A stretch of DNA of 64,000 bases. Origin: Brachionus plicatilis. Taxonomy: Eukaryota; Rotifera; Eurotatoria; Ploima; Brachionidae. Location of the stretch: the NCBI GenBank assembly GCA_010279815.1, contig QEOQ01000533.1, forward strand, positions 65,966 through 129,965, written 5' to 3'. How positions within the stretch are numbered: position 1 is the stretch's first letter; the number at the start of each line of letters is the position of its first letter. A program made the translations under genes and the position numbers. This document shows positions 19,478-30,992 of this stretch, one piece after another. The notes under the pieces were generated by a model that saw only the letters and a list, made by a program, of their open reading frames with translations, searched no databases and was not told where the DNA came from.

Positions 19478-21937
19478 ATGATACTTTTAATCATCTTAAT
19501 TGTTCTTCTTATACTCGGTATACAGGTCATATACTGGCCAAAAACGAGATCACAAAGACAAAATGGCATTAATTCTGTCTCAGAAGAACAAAAAAGTAAA
19601 AGTTTAGAGGAAAAAACAAAGGAATTAGAAGAAAAAGAAAAGAATTTACAGAAAAAATCATTGGAATTAGATCAAAAAATGGCAAAAATACTATTAAAAG
19701 AATTAGAAAAAAAGGAAAATGAACTAAAAGAAAAAGAAAGAGAATTGGAGGAAAGAAAGGCCAAAGTAAAGGAATTGGAGGAAAGAAAAGCCAAAGAACT
19801 TGCAGAAAAGAAAGCAAAGGAATTGGAGGAAAGAAAGGCCAAAGAACTAGCAGAAAAGAAAGCAAAGGAAATGGAGGAAAGAAAAGCCAAAGAACTAGCA
19901 GAAAAGAAAGCAAAGGAATTGGAGGAAAGAAAGGCTCGAGAATCAAATGAACATTTTGAAATAAATCAATGGTTTAAACGAATTGAAAATTTGTGTGACA
20001 GAAAAGAGTTGCAGTCATATGTGTATACTTTAGGTAAACAGAATATTAAAAGTATTGAAATGTTGGCAGAAGCAATAGATAAAGGGCCTGCAATTAGTGA
20101 TATTGAAAAATTTTGGATGATTTTTTTATGGATTACTAAAAACATTACTTATGATTCCATTAGCCGAAAAAGTGGAAACCGTGGAAAAAACAATGCAGAA
20201 GATGTTTTCAAATATGGTTTGGCAGTATGTTCAGGATTTTCAAATTTATACTGCGAAATTTGTAAACTTGTTGGTCTTGAATGCCTCAGGATAAGCGGAT
20301 TTGCAAAACAACGAAGATATACAATTTCAGATACATTTGATTTAAGTAGACACGCATGGAATGTCATCAAGGTTGAAGGCATTTGGTATAATGTTGATTC
20401 AACTTGGTCATGTCTAAATGATAATCAAAGCAAAATTACAAATGAATTAAATCCTTACTGGTTCATGACTCCTCCAAACATTTTCCTCGAGTCTCACTAT
20501 TCATCTGAAATGAAACTTCATAGAGAAACTACTAAAGAAGAATTTGAAAAGATGCCTTTTTTTGAATTTTTCTATCATATTTACGGATTTCAATGTGATC
20601 AAATAAAAGCAAATCAAATTATTTTCGCTTCTAGCAATCCAATTTGTATTGAATTGACAAGTATTGACGATTGTAAACTTTCAATCAATCTTCATGATTT
20701 TGTCACAGAAAAAAATCTAAATGACTCTGTTATTCTACAAAAAGATTCGACATTTTCATCTCCAAAATATTGTATAATAATCAATAGAAAATCAAAAAAT
20801 AAAAAATATAAACTAGATTTATTTGCGAAAAAACTTAATTTGAAATCAAATACAGAAGAAGATGAGTTCATTGGAAGGTTTTTAATTGTATCACCGGAAC
20901 ATAAAATGATAACTGAAAACTATGAATTAGAAAAAATTATTCCAGCCTACAATTTGACTTATATGGAAAACAAAATCAAATTGATATCACATAAAAGATC
21001 ATTTATTTATTTAGATACAGATAAATTTTTAATGGAATTTGAAGTTGATAAATCTGTCGAACCTTATTTTGAATTCAAATCCCTTGTTGCTAAACAAATA
21101 ATAAAAGATTCAATAATTATTCATAAAGAAAATTTTTCAACTATTGATAAATATTTTTTAATTATATGTCTACCGATTGACGTGAAAGAGTTTGTTCTTT
21201 ATTTGTTCGCTAAACATCTATTCCAAATAGAATTTACTTATATTACAGAATTTAAGCTGATATTAGGAGATAACCCGAGAATAATGAATTGGAAAGAAAT
21301 GGAAATGTCATTATCTAAAAATTTAATTTTCAATTTGACATTTGATAATAAAATTAAACTTGTATCACATAATAGCAGTTTATTTTTATTTGATTCAGCT
21401 TTCCTAGAAGTAGAATTCGAAGCAGACAAAAAAGTTGAAGTTATCGCAGTTCTTAAAAGAACAGATGATATGCGAATTATCCAAGGCTCAACTTTTGTGC
21501 AAAGAGATCCAAAAAATTTCAATATAAAAGTATATGTTTCATGTCCAGTGGCGAGAGAACATTTTAACCTTTGTTTATACTCTAAGAATGATCCATTTTT
21601 TGAGTTAGCCAAGTTCAAAATATTAAAAACTGAAAGCTTAAAACAATTTTCTTTCCTGAAAATATATAGTCCAAAAAATTTATTTTTTGTGTACAATCCA
21701 ATTGGTCTCAATTTAAAAATTGGTTCAAAATACAAATTTAAGTATTATATTGAAAGAGCCAAAATAGTTTTTTTCGAGCAAAACGAAAAAAAAATTTATT
21801 TTAATGAGAGTATAAATGAGCCAAATATATATGAAATTGAATTTCAACCACATCAATTGGGAAACTTAAATCTGTTTGCTAAATATGAGTATAGCAGTTT
21901 TAGTAGTATTTTATGCAGTTACAAGATCAAATTCTAA
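19478..21937 (+). CDS. Membrane-anchored coiled-coil transglutaminase-like protein (kyphoscoliosis-peptidase type)
   Basis: Intact single-exon gene of 819 residues. Residues 1-20 form a hydrophobic anchor (MILLIILIVLLILGIQVIYW). Residues about 40-155 are a Lys/Glu coiled coil with near-perfect repeats of KAKELAEKKAKELEERK. Residues about 165-345 are a transglutaminase-like fold with the triad visible as Cys251 (AVCSGFSNLY), His292 (RHAWNVI) and Asp307 (YNVDSTW), the KY/CYK3 arrangement. The rest (about 350-819) contains repeated beta-rich segments, each with a run like NKIKLISHKRSFIYL or NKIKLVSHNSSLFLF. KY-family proteins act in muscle or cytokinesis and peptidase activity is unproven for most. 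Upstream DNA and the N-terminus are duplicated at 15.2-15.8 kb, and the 3' end at 7.4-7.9 kb. The gene is AT-rich. Confidence 0.85.
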   Translation: MILLIILIVLLILGIQVIYWPKTRSQRQNGINSVSEEQKSKSLEEKTKELEEKEKNLQKKSLELDQKMAKILLKELEKKENELKEKERELEERKAKVKELEERKAKELAEKKAKELEERKAKELAEKKAKEMEERKAKELAEKKAKELEERKARESNEHFEINQWFKRIENLCDRKELQSYVYTLGKQNIKSIEMLAEAIDKGPAISDIEKFWMIFLWITKNITYDSISRKSGNRGKNNAEDVFKYGLAVCSGFSNLYCEICKLVGLECLRISGFAKQRRYTISDTFDLSRHAWNVIKVEGIWYNVDSTWSCLNDNQSKITNELNPYWFMTPPNIFLESHYSSEMKLHRETTKEEFEKMPFFEFFYHIYGFQCDQIKANQIIFASSNPICIELTSIDDCKLSINLHDFVTEKNLNDSVILQKDSTFSSPKYCIIINRKSKNKKYKLDLFAKKLNLKSNTEEDEFIGRFLIVSPEHKMITENYELEKIIPAYNLTYMENKIKLISHKRSFIYLDTDKFLMEFEVDKSVEPYFEFKSLVAKQIIKDSIIIHKENFSTIDKYFLIICLPIDVKEFVLYLFAKHLFQIEFTYITEFKLILGDNPRIMNWKEMEMSLSKNLIFNLTFDNKIKLVSHNSSLFLFDSAFLEVEFEADKKVEVIAVLKRTDDMRIIQGSTFVQRDPKNFNIKVYVSCPVAREHFNLCLYSKNDPFFELAKFKILKTESLKQFSFLKIYSPKNLFFVYNPIGLNLKIGSKYKFKYYIERAKIVFFEQNEKKIYFNESINEPNIYEIEFQPHQLGNLNLFAKYEYSSFSSILCSYKIKF

Positions 21938-22459
21938 ATAGCAGAGCAATAGTTAATCATATTATTTTTAATGAAGAGAATAAACTGTGATTTTTAAATT
22001 TTTAATTTAATTTATTAAAATAAATAGCTTTGAATCTAAATTTTTCGATTTAAAATTAATTAATTGTAAAAATATAAATGTACAGTAATTTTGAATGAAA
22101 TTTAAAATTGATTAAGAGAGAAAACTTGATGAAAATGTTAAAAAAAAAATAATTAACAAAATTTATAATCTTAAGGTTTCGGAAATTCAAATCAAATGAA
22201 AGTACAGAATTTAGCCAAATTAAAAAAAAACTTTTGGCAAAATATTATTTTCCCATTAATGTTATCATTCTTCAAGATGAGAAGTATTTCTTTTCAACAG
22301 CTAAATATTTTTTTTCAGGCATTTTTTTGAAATTTGAATTGTGTACTTTTAATTTTCACTTTGTAGAAAAAGTTCACGAGTTGCTGGTTTTGGATTTGGT
22401 ATTTAAAATATGGATTATGGGATTCACATGGGACTAGATACAAAAATATTGAAAAAATT

Positions 22460-22800
22460 TTTATTTTCTCATTCAAAAGTTCATTTTATAAAACTTTTAA
22501 TATTTTCTTAAGTCATTTTAAAGCATTTTCAAAGTCAAACCACCAACTTCTTAAAATAACTGACTTTAAATTTTTTTGTCTAAAAAGGCAAGTCATTTGA
22601 ATTTATGACTTTAAACAACTCTGAAAAAATTTTATTAATACTTTTTTTTTAAATAATTTTAATTAAAAAAAAAATAATAAAATAAAATTAAAGTCAAGTC
22701 TTTGATCTGAATAAAACAAAAAAAAATAAATTTTATTGACTTTGACTTTATGACTTTTGAATGATGAAGATGATCCATTACTGGATAACATTGGTGATGA
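22460..22800. repeat. Interspersed repeat, matches 13500-13840
   Basis: Same-orientation copy of the repeat at 13500-13840, ending at ATTGGTGATGATGAAT, where it runs into a perfect hairpin. Confidence 0.7.
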
Positions 22801-22879
22801 TGAATTTGTAGCTTCGGGTATTTCAAATACCTGTGAGTAATGAAAAATTGAAATACCCGAAGCTACAAATTCATCATCA
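22795..22879. repeat. Perfect 32-bp inverted repeat with 21-base loop
   Basis: The arms at 22795-22826 and 22848-22879 are exact reverse complements (core GTAGCTTCGGGTATTTCAA), with no mismatch seen. They sit inside an open minus-strand frame (22938-22663). That frame may be part of a former gene whose coding DNA was duplicated in inverted form, but I do not recognise it. Confidence 0.8.
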
Positions 22880-23049
22880 GCATTGTCATCCTGTAATAGG
22901 GGAGGTAGGTTCATCCAATGTGAAATTCCGATTTCCATTTTTAGCCAGGATGTTCCATCAAGTTTTCGAATTGTATGTCAAATTCCAGTGATGATACATA
23001 CAACGATTCCAGCTATGCCAACTTCCTTTATTGAATTTTTTTAAAAATA

Positions 23050-24602
23050 ATACCGCAGCAGAACTTGAATTTTATTTTTTTTTAATTGAAAAATAAAAAA
23101 ATGATTTAAGATTGAATTTGATACGCAATTTTAGTAAAAAAAAAATCTACGAGAATGTACCAAGTCTTTCACAAGCCAAAATTTTATAATTCAATAATTT
23201 TAAAGCTAATCTAGAATGATTAGTATTTTTGATTCAAAATGAATTTTTAAATTCAGTTAAGCATTTTAGTAATTTTCTCAAACAATATATTTCAAAATTG
23301 TAAAAATAAAATTTTCATAATGTATAAAAAAGCTGTAAATTAGCAGACTCTGAATTTTTCATTTATAAAGTTAATATTATTCTTGATTTCAATTAATTAT
23401 TACTGAAAATCTATTCAAATTTTTATATTTTAAAGGAAATTTTGTTTGCCTTCTTAAATAAAAAAAATTCTTTGTCAAAACAAGAACTTTTTTTTAAATT
23501 TCAATGAATAAAATTTTGTTACTTAACAACTTAATATGTTTTCTAGGAACGAACGCTCGCGTGATGAGCTATAGCTAGAGCACGTGAATATTTTTTAGAA
23601 TTCATGTCGTAACTATACACATGTAAATTTTTTTCCTTGCTTTTTTTTTTATTTTTTCGATTAATTTTTTCGATGATAAAATAAATTAGACAAAAAAACT
23701 TAATATTTTTTTTGCTATTTTAAGCTTATTTTCAAAAATATTGAAGAAATATAAAAAATGCTATACTAATTTATAATAAGAATCAATCTTTCATAAAACT
23801 CCATCAACTGTTTATTCCATAAGAATTAGATATGTTATTTTTTAAGAAAAAAAATCCTACACATAATCTTTTTATAAACAAATGAAAATTATAAGAGACA
23901 TCATTGTACAGCAAGAATAATTTGAAAGTTTTTTTTTATTTTTTTTAAAGCTAATGTCTCGTTTCTGGCATATAGCTCTGTTCCTTGTATCTCACACATA
24001 ACAAGGTTGTATCAAATGACTCTATAAATTTTTTCTTTAATAAAAACGATCTATTTTTAATTTATTATTAATACATTTTTAAAGAAGAACAAAACGTCCT
24101 TAAGGTTAATCAACAGGTTAGAGCTCTTATCATAGTCGACTGATTCATTTATTAAATATAAGAAAAAATTTAATATTAAATAATAAAATTGAAAATCTTG
24201 TAAAAATATTTAAAAATTAATTATTATTATTAAAAAAACATTTATAAATTTATATCAAATTTTTTAAATTTTTTTATACAGTCAATATAGATCATATTGA
24301 TATTATTGTAAATTGAAAGATTAATTGCCGCATATTTCAACATCTTCACTTGATCACAAAGCTATTTATCAATCTAGAATAAAAAAGGGGTTAATTTTTT
24401 TGGGGGTGACAAAATAAACTTATTGAGCTGACAAAACAACTATTTCGACTGACAAAAATATTTATTAAACATACTATTAAATATAAAATTACAAAGAATT
24501 ACAAATAAAAAATCCAAATGTTTTTTCTGCATTATTCATTTTTGTCATTGGTTCAATCAGGTTCCAACTATTCTTTAAATTGTAGCATAAATTTCTCGAG
24601 TC
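23050..24602. other. AT-rich intergenic stretch
   Basis: No supported gene. A G+C-richer patch near 23550-23590 contains AGCTATAGCT and GCACGTG. Repeated GCTGACAAAA / ACTGACAAAA motifs occur near 24405-24460. Confidence 0.5.
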
Positions 24603-24610
24603 ATTTTTAG

Positions 24611-25030
24611 GGCAAATTGAAGTTTCAGATCAAATTTTAAGATCAAAACGATCATTTAAAATTTTATAACTTAATTAATCTAAAGATTTTAATAATTTTT
24701 AAGAAATAAATACTAAACGTTACTAGACATGCTATGTCTAATAATGGTTCATTATCAAATAAACATCAAAATGATTGATCTCTAATTAATATAACAAAAA
24801 CAGACAATAATTTAAATAATTAAGGTTAGGTTAATTCAAAAATTCAAATTTATACTTTTTATGTCCATTCATCCAAACTAAAATAATTTTATTTTTCCAC
24901 TTAAATAAATTTTTAAATTTTAAAACAGTAAATTTATTTGTCTTTAAAAGTTAGTTTTCATTAAAATAAATTAAAATATTTAAATCAATTAAAGTTAAAT
25001 AAAAAGGGACATTTTAAAATTTCAAGTATT
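24611..25030. mobile_element. GGCAAATTGAAG-family element, copy 2, right end lost
   Basis: It starts GGCAAATTGAAGTTTCAGATC and follows copies 3 and 4 for about 400 bases. This includes a mutated TTAGACATGCTATGTCTAA palindrome and AAAAAGGGACATTTTAAAAT. The match then stops before the second palindrome. It is a truncated, older member. Confidence 0.65.
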
Positions 25031-25234
25031 TCTCACTTTAAAAGCTTTAGAATAAAATATTTTACCAAGACCCCAGAGATAAAAAAACAGCTTATTTAAA
25101 ATTATTTTTCTAAAGCTTTATAATCAATAAACAAATTTTGGATTATGTGATCATTTTTTAAATTTGTGATCATTTTTTTTTTAAATTGAACACCAAAACG
25201 GTGAAAGCTATAACTGTGATCAGTGATTGACCAC

Positions 25235-25675
25235 AAAACGAGGGTATTGTGAATTTCAAATACAAATTGAACAAAAATTCGTCATTTTTCGATAAATTAA
25301 AGATTAAAGTTAATAAAAAATTTATTATAAAATCCGACCACAAAGCGCAACATACTTTGTTGAACCTTTTTTACTTGAAATAAAATTTTTATTTTCTTTT
25401 TTTTTAGTTAATCAAATCAATAATCAATTTAGGTCTTTTTGATGTTTTATTTTTTGTCTTTTTTTTACATCAGAAATAAAAAAAAGGGTTACCTTCCCCC
25501 TTTACAGAATTGTTTTTACCAAATTTTCGTAAAATTTGGTGAAAACACTAGTATCAAATCATCACTGTATGTTGCAGTATTTCTTAAATATTTTTTATAA
25601 ACTTTAATTTTAATTTATAAAAAAATGAACAATTTTTGTTCAATCTGTATTTGAATTTCAGCATATCAAAAATGA
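25235..25675. repeat. Foldback element related to 35081-35660
   Basis: GGTATTGTGAATTTCAAATACAAATTG at the left pairs with its inverse near 25640-25670 (CAATCTGTATTTGAATTTCA). Inner GCAACATACTTTGTTG and TGTATGTTGCAGTATTT segments match the larger foldback at 35.1-35.7 kb. Only the inner part of the family is present. Confidence 0.55.
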
Positions 25676-26044
25676 GGTAGACCCAAAATTAGTTCAATTG
25701 ATAATTGAAAAATATTTTGTTTAAAATTTTTATTTACTCATTTGTCTATCTCTATCGAGCTGAAGCTCCTTCCTAAAAACCATTTTACTATTTTAACTCA
25801 CAATTAATTCCAGGATCTAAAAAATTAATTAAAAGAAATTAATCAATTTATTTTGCAATCAGGACATGGAAACAGATAATTATTTATTTAAGCACATAAA
25901 AATCAAATTGAATAGTGCGTCACGTGACCGCTCGTTCCATGCAAAAAGAGGTTACAAATGGATTCTTCAGAGGGTTTAAAGCTTTTTGATTTATTTATTT
26001 AATAATTTTAAGCTTTACTTTGAATGATAAAATATTATCCAAAG

Positions 26045-26290
26045 GGGCCAAAGACTGTGATCTGGGCTTTTAATTCACAGATAACTTTAAGTGGTCGACT
26101 CACATAAATAAGTGTGTAAAAAAAGCGACTTTAGGACAAATTAAAAGAATTTTGTGTAAAAAATGTTCAAAGATGGCATCCATATTTTTAAAAGGGTCAC
26201 CAAAATACCTTTTTTAAAATATGGATTCCATCTAAAACCGATGGTCTCTTTATTTATAAGATAAAAAAATTTTGAATAGTAATTTGAGCT
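26045..26290 (+). pseudogene. LINE reverse transcriptase C-terminal fragment
   Basis: Plus-strand codons give CDLGF*FTDNFKWSTHINKCVKKA followed by TLGQIKRILCK, the H-I-x-x-x-x-x-K-A...L-x-x-I-x-R block at the end of many non-LTR reverse transcriptases. Stops and loss of the rest show a dead copy. Confidence 0.5.
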
Positions 26291-26955
26291 TTTATTATTT
26301 TTTTAATTTTTAGCCCTATCAATAAACAAATTATTAAAATTTAAATTCGCAATACCGAGTCGAAAAAAATTCAAGATATTTGAGACTTTTTAAAGTCTTT
26401 AAAAATTCTGCATAAGTTCTTCATTTTCTAAAGGTATTTAAATTCTATTTAAAATAATTTTAAAGAAAATTTCTTTATTATTGTTAGAAATTAATATTTT
26501 CAAATACTAAAGAAGAATTTTCTAAAATAGGAAAAGCCAATAAATCGATTCTTAATTTAGATTTACTTGTAAAAAAATTTTAAAAATGATATGAAATTTT
26601 TTTTTTAAATTTTAAATAATTAATTTTTATTTCATTAATAAATTCATTAAATTAATGTCATTTCCGGCCAATTTTTTTTTAAATTTAGATTTAATAATTT
26701 TATAGTGATATAATAAAACCTTTATAATGAGCACAAATAATATAAATCCAAAAATCCAGTAAAAATCTTCACTAATTCAGTTTATAATTTTTATTTCAGA
26801 AAACTGATACAAAAAATATTTATTATTAATTATTCAAAAAAAGGAAAAAATATCACTAATTCAATAAAATCATAACTTTGTTTGTGTATATTTACAAATC
26901 AGGAAAAAATACAAAAAAAACAAATAAAATTATTTTTATCATCAAAAAAATTCTG

Positions 26956-27149
26956 CTAATTTTCTCTCTTTATTGGACTAATAGATTTCGTTAAAAATTC
27001 ACCAAAAAAGGAGCTTTCTCTTTCATCATCAGTCCTGAGTTCCTTAATATTAGAGATAAGAGTAGTATTTATTTTATGGGCTTCAGAAATTATTTTTTGG
27101 ATAATTTTTTCATTTAGCTCGTCAATTGTTGCTGAATTTGATTCCGAAT
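26956..27149 (-). pseudogene. BESS-motif-like terminal exon, transposon-associated
   Basis: A 64-codon minus-strand frame without a Met, ending at TAG (26956-26958). Its end, DDERESSFFGEFLTKSISP, resembles a BESS motif (acidic start, then hydrophobic LL..L.SL pattern). BESS motifs often follow MADF DNA-binding domains, including in accessory proteins of PIF/Harbinger elements. The DNA just downstream (26745-26870) is shared with the foldback element at 14.0-15.0 kb. Family assignment is tentative. Confidence 0.35.
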
Positions 27150-27545
27150 ATTAATTTTGGCCTTTAAGAGTCACAAGTAAAAATTTGTTTATTTGTTTAT
27201 ATGTACCGAGATAATGCTCTTTCAGAATGAAAATATAAAAAAAAATAATTAAAATAAAGTTAAAAAGATAAAATAAATTAAAAATCAAAAAAAAAATAAG
27301 TAAAAAGAAAAAAGGATATAAAAAAAAGAATAAAATGTATTAATTTGTTTTCTTTATTTATTTGTTAGCTTTAGCTCCTTCAGAATAAAATCAAAAAATA
27401 AAAATAAAGTTAAATAATATAAGTTCTTATACATTGCTTAATTATTAAGATAATTATAGCAAAAAGTAATTAATTAGTTTATTTTGTAGTGTAACGGGTG
27501 ACGCATAAGTAAATGGACAAGAGTTAAGTTAACTTGTCCGATCAA

Positions 27546-28427
27546 TAGTGTTGTAAATAAATAACATTTGAATTTACTTTTAAATAATTAAATTAATTTT
27601 TAAATTTGAGTTTGAATTTAAACAAATTTTTTATTTGAGTTTAAATTTAAACAAATTTTTTATTTGAGTTTAAATTTAAACAAATTTTTTATTTGAGTTT
27701 AAATTTAAACAAATTTTTTATTTGAGTTTAAATTTAAACCCAGAATAATAATTAAATTTAAATTAAAATTTTAATCATAATTCAATTCAATTTAGAATTT
27801 AAAAAAGTCAAATTATTAAGCTTTTATTTGCAAGCACCTTTTACTTCTCGATCGATAAACAAAAAGCAATACATTAAAAGATCTCTTACCACAATAATTC
27901 AATTAAAGTTAGAAAATTTTAGTAAATAAAAATGCTGATATTACACTGTTGAATATATTAATGCAAATTACTCAAGCAATATGCTTGGTCATTTGAAAAA
28001 AAGAGCATGCTATGGAATTGGGATATCAGCATAAAATTTTAGTAGGTTTTAGTTATATCCAAAAATTTAAATTAGTCAAATTGTTTAAGTAATTTTAATT
28101 AAAACATAATTTAAATAGAATTCAGAATTATTTAAGTTAATCTTGGAATTTAAATATTTTTTGAGTTTAAATTTGAATCCAAATTTTATTTTAGTTTAAA
28201 TTTTAATCCAAATTTTATTTCAGTTTAAATTTGAATTCAAATTTTATTTTAGTTTAAATTTGAATTCAAATTTAATTTTAGTTTAAATTTGAATTCAAAT
28301 TTAATTTTAGTTTAAATTTGAATTCAAATTTTATTTTAGTTTATATTTGAATCCAAATTTAATGTTAAATTTAAATCGAAACAAATCGAATAATTTGTTC
28401 AAATCGCCAATTTGATTTACAACACTA
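27546..28427. mobile_element. hAT-like element with two 29-bp tandem arrays
   Basis: Ends TAGTGTTGTAAAT and ATTTACAACACTA (one mismatch inward). Flanks CCGATCAA (27538-27545) and CCGATCAT (28428-28435) match at 7 of 8. Inside are two arrays of a 29-bp unit: about five copies at 27590-27745 (unit around TTTGAGTTTAAATTTAAAC) and about seven at 28160-28370 (unit around TTTTAGTTTAAATTTGAATTC). No coding capacity. Confidence 0.75.
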
Positions 28428-28513
28428 CCGATCATGCAAATGATCAGCTGATCCTCTAGATATATATTTATAAATTACTATACATTAGCTACTAAATTAA
28501 AAAAAAAATTTAA

Positions 28514-29175
28514 ATGGGACTTTCTGTGTCTGAACGAGAGGCTTTTTGAAAATATGATTTCACAAATGACAAATCCGATCTTGAGGCGTACTTTACAAAG
28601 CAAGGAATCTCTAGAAGCACAATATATATAATGCGATCAACCGTATTCAAATTGAAGATCCTCTACTAAATTTTCTTAATCTTTTTACAGATTAAAAAAA
28701 AATTAAGTATTAACAAAGTTATGGTCTTTTTTAGGTTTTTGTGCGTTAAATTCATCAATTCGAGCATCTATATTCATGAATGCTTGAATAAACGCCTTTT
28801 CCCATTTATAGATGAGTTTCATCAAGATCTTGACTACATTTTTAGGCCTGACTTAGCATCTTCTCACTATTCTATTCTAAGCACAGCATGGATGAACGAA
28901 AATGTAAATTATGTGACCAAGGATATCAACCCGCCAAATGTCCTCCAGGCGCGTTCAACCGAAATTTTTTGGGTTGTTTAAGTGATAAAGTATACGAGGG
29001 AGGTTGGCAAGCTTCAACTTAGCAACAGCTGATTAACCGTATTAAATTGAAGTTGAAGAAATTCGACTTTAATTTTGTGAAATCCTTTATGGTGGGGGTC
29101 AAAGCAAAGCTCAGAAAAATCGGCCACGATGAAGTTTTTTCATTATTTAAAAATCATAATCCTATTAAAAAATAA
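28514..29175 (+). pseudogene. Tc1/mariner-type transposase pseudogene
   Basis: An N-terminal helix-turn-helix piece from ATG 28514 (KQGISRSTIY, then INRIQIEDP after a 2-base shift) is separated by a deletion from the C-terminal catalytic part. That part reads LNKRLFPFIDEFH, FRPDLASSHYS, NPPNVLQARSTEIFW, KVYEGGWQAS and LINRIKLKLKKFDFNFV. The D in PDLASSHY and the E in TEIFW are the second and third catalytic acids in a Tc1/mariner DDE core. Several stops and shifts are visible. The internal deletion removed the first catalytic Asp region. Confidence 0.75.
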
Positions 29176-29269
29176 ATTCTTTACAACATAAAAAAATAGA
29201 ATTTAATATCATTTTTATTTTTTGAGATATTCGCTTTTAATTTTTGTCTATTTACTATTTACTATTAAC

Positions 29270-29834
29270 CAGAGTTGGTCAAAAGTCAAACTTTAAAGTC
29301 AGAATTGTTAAAAGTCAAAGTCAAAGTCTGACTTTAACTTAATTAAAAAAATTATGAAAATGAATATTTATATAAATTTAAGCTTAAGAAATTTTGCAAA
29401 TATTGAAAAAAAATGTTAGACTTTTAGTCATTTTTAAAAGCACAGTAAATAAAAGGAAGTAAAATTAAATATTAAATGGCTTACTTTTTTTTAAATTAAT
29501 TTTTTATTTGAACAAGTTTTTATAAAAAGTTTTTAATAGTGACATTTTATTGAATTAGTTATATTTAAAAATTACTTTTTAAATTTTTTTTTAATCTTTA
29601 ACTTACTTTAATTAACCTTTTTTTTTAAATTTTTGACACAAGTCAAGTGCAAGTCAGTACTTTGACCAAAATTAGAAAATAATCAATTCAAAAATTTTAC
29701 TAATTTTTAAAATAGAATTAAAATATATAAAAAAAATTATAAGTCTTGAATTTTTTACTCAGGAAAAAATAAAATTTAAAGTCAAAGTCCAGACTTGACT
29801 TTGACTTCATGACTTTGACTTTTGACCAACTCTG
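29270..29834. mobile_element. CAGAGTTG-family element, 565 bp, perfect 8-bp TSD
   Basis: CAGAGTTGGTCAAAAGTCAAA at the left is the inverse of the right end, and CTATTAAC flanks both sides (29262-29269, 29835-29842). The interior is rich in AAGTCA/TGACTT repeats. The CAG start and 8-bp duplication fit hAT. Confidence 0.85.
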
Positions 29835-29842
29835 CTATTAAC

Positions 29843-30920
29843 TTAATCAAATTATTGTAATTTTTTTTTTAAAGTAATTTAGTTTAAACTGAATAATTGA
29901 TATTTTCGCTTTGTTATATATGTTTTATTGGTTTTGTGAAACGAAATAGTCTTTTTTTAATCTTTACTTAATGAATGATTTTTTTTAACTAAATTTGTGG
30001 TAAGCTTAACTGACGTCCTTTTATAATTCAAAAGCTATTTAATTTTTTTTCTTATTAGAAACTTATCTTTATTTCATTTATTTTTATATTTCAATTTTAT
30101 TTTTATCTAAATTTTAAAGTTTAAAAAAAAAAACATGGTTTTTAATATTTATTCTACATGTATCATTTAGAATGGTACCGGCTCCTAATTCTAAACCGGT
30201 CTATTAGGCCTATTAAAGTTTTGACAGCTCGTTTTTCGCTGTTCTCCCACATCATTGTTTTATTTTATAATATTTATTTGTCAATAACTTTTAATTCTAA
30301 TTAATTGATCATGCTTTATTTAGTCACTAATGTATGATATGAAAAAAAAACTCGAATTTCTAAATTAATTTTTTTATTTCGTAGGAAATATTTTAAATAA
30401 TAAAAAATTACAGAAAACAAACACTAATTGATTTCAAAAAATTTCAAAATTAAAAACTCTCATTATTCTCCAAAAATTGTCTAGTATTTAAATTTTTGTT
30501 TTAGAAAATTTTCCTTTAAAAGTGGTCGCATTTTTGGCAACGAAAAAAATTTCCAAAAAAAGACCTGAGCCCGAATTTCTAATTCTTTTTTATCCCAAAC
30601 AACGATCACTTCCTAGACAAGTCAAACTCTTAGCATTCTCTTATCGCAAAAGCATAATTGTATGTAAAATAGTTTTAGTTGTTCTCTTTGTTAAATTACT
30701 GCAATAAAATTTTGAATTTTATGCCTTTAAGTTGGCTGCATGCAAGCGAAAAATGATCAAACAAGCTTGCATTAGATGTTTTCAAAAGAGCTCGACTTGA
30801 AATCGAGCGTTTATCGTCTTTGGAAAAGAAAATAAAAAAAAATATTTCAAATAATTATAGAATAAATTTTCATAAAATTATTAAACAAAATTAAAACTCT
30901 ATTTCCACGGCCTTGGGGTT
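29843..30920. other. AT-rich intergenic stretch upstream of TPS/TPP
   Basis: No supported gene. A G+C-richer patch at 30170-30260 (GGTACCGGCTCC, ACCGGTCTATTAGG) and a dyad CTCGACTTGAAATCGAG at 30791-30807 are the only structure seen. Confidence 0.45.
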
Positions 30921-30941
30921 AGCATGCAAACATAGATTTAC

Positions 30942-30956
30942 ATTGGAGCGAACATT
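30942..30956. promoter_or_regulatory. Heat-shock-element-like site upstream of TPS/TPP
   Basis: GCGAACATTCTAGCA contains inverted GAA/TTC pentamers (GAACATTC, then TAG), about 200 bases before the TPS/TPP start. Trehalose synthesis is often stress-induced, so the site is plausible, but the third pentamer is imperfect. Confidence 0.3.
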
Positions 30957-30992
30957 CTAGCATTTTTCTTTCTTATTTTTGCACCAATTCAA

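Noticed and set aside
19569..19946. Minus-strand Phe/Leu/Pro-rich frame
   Set aside because: Mirror of the Lys/Glu coiled-coil repeats.
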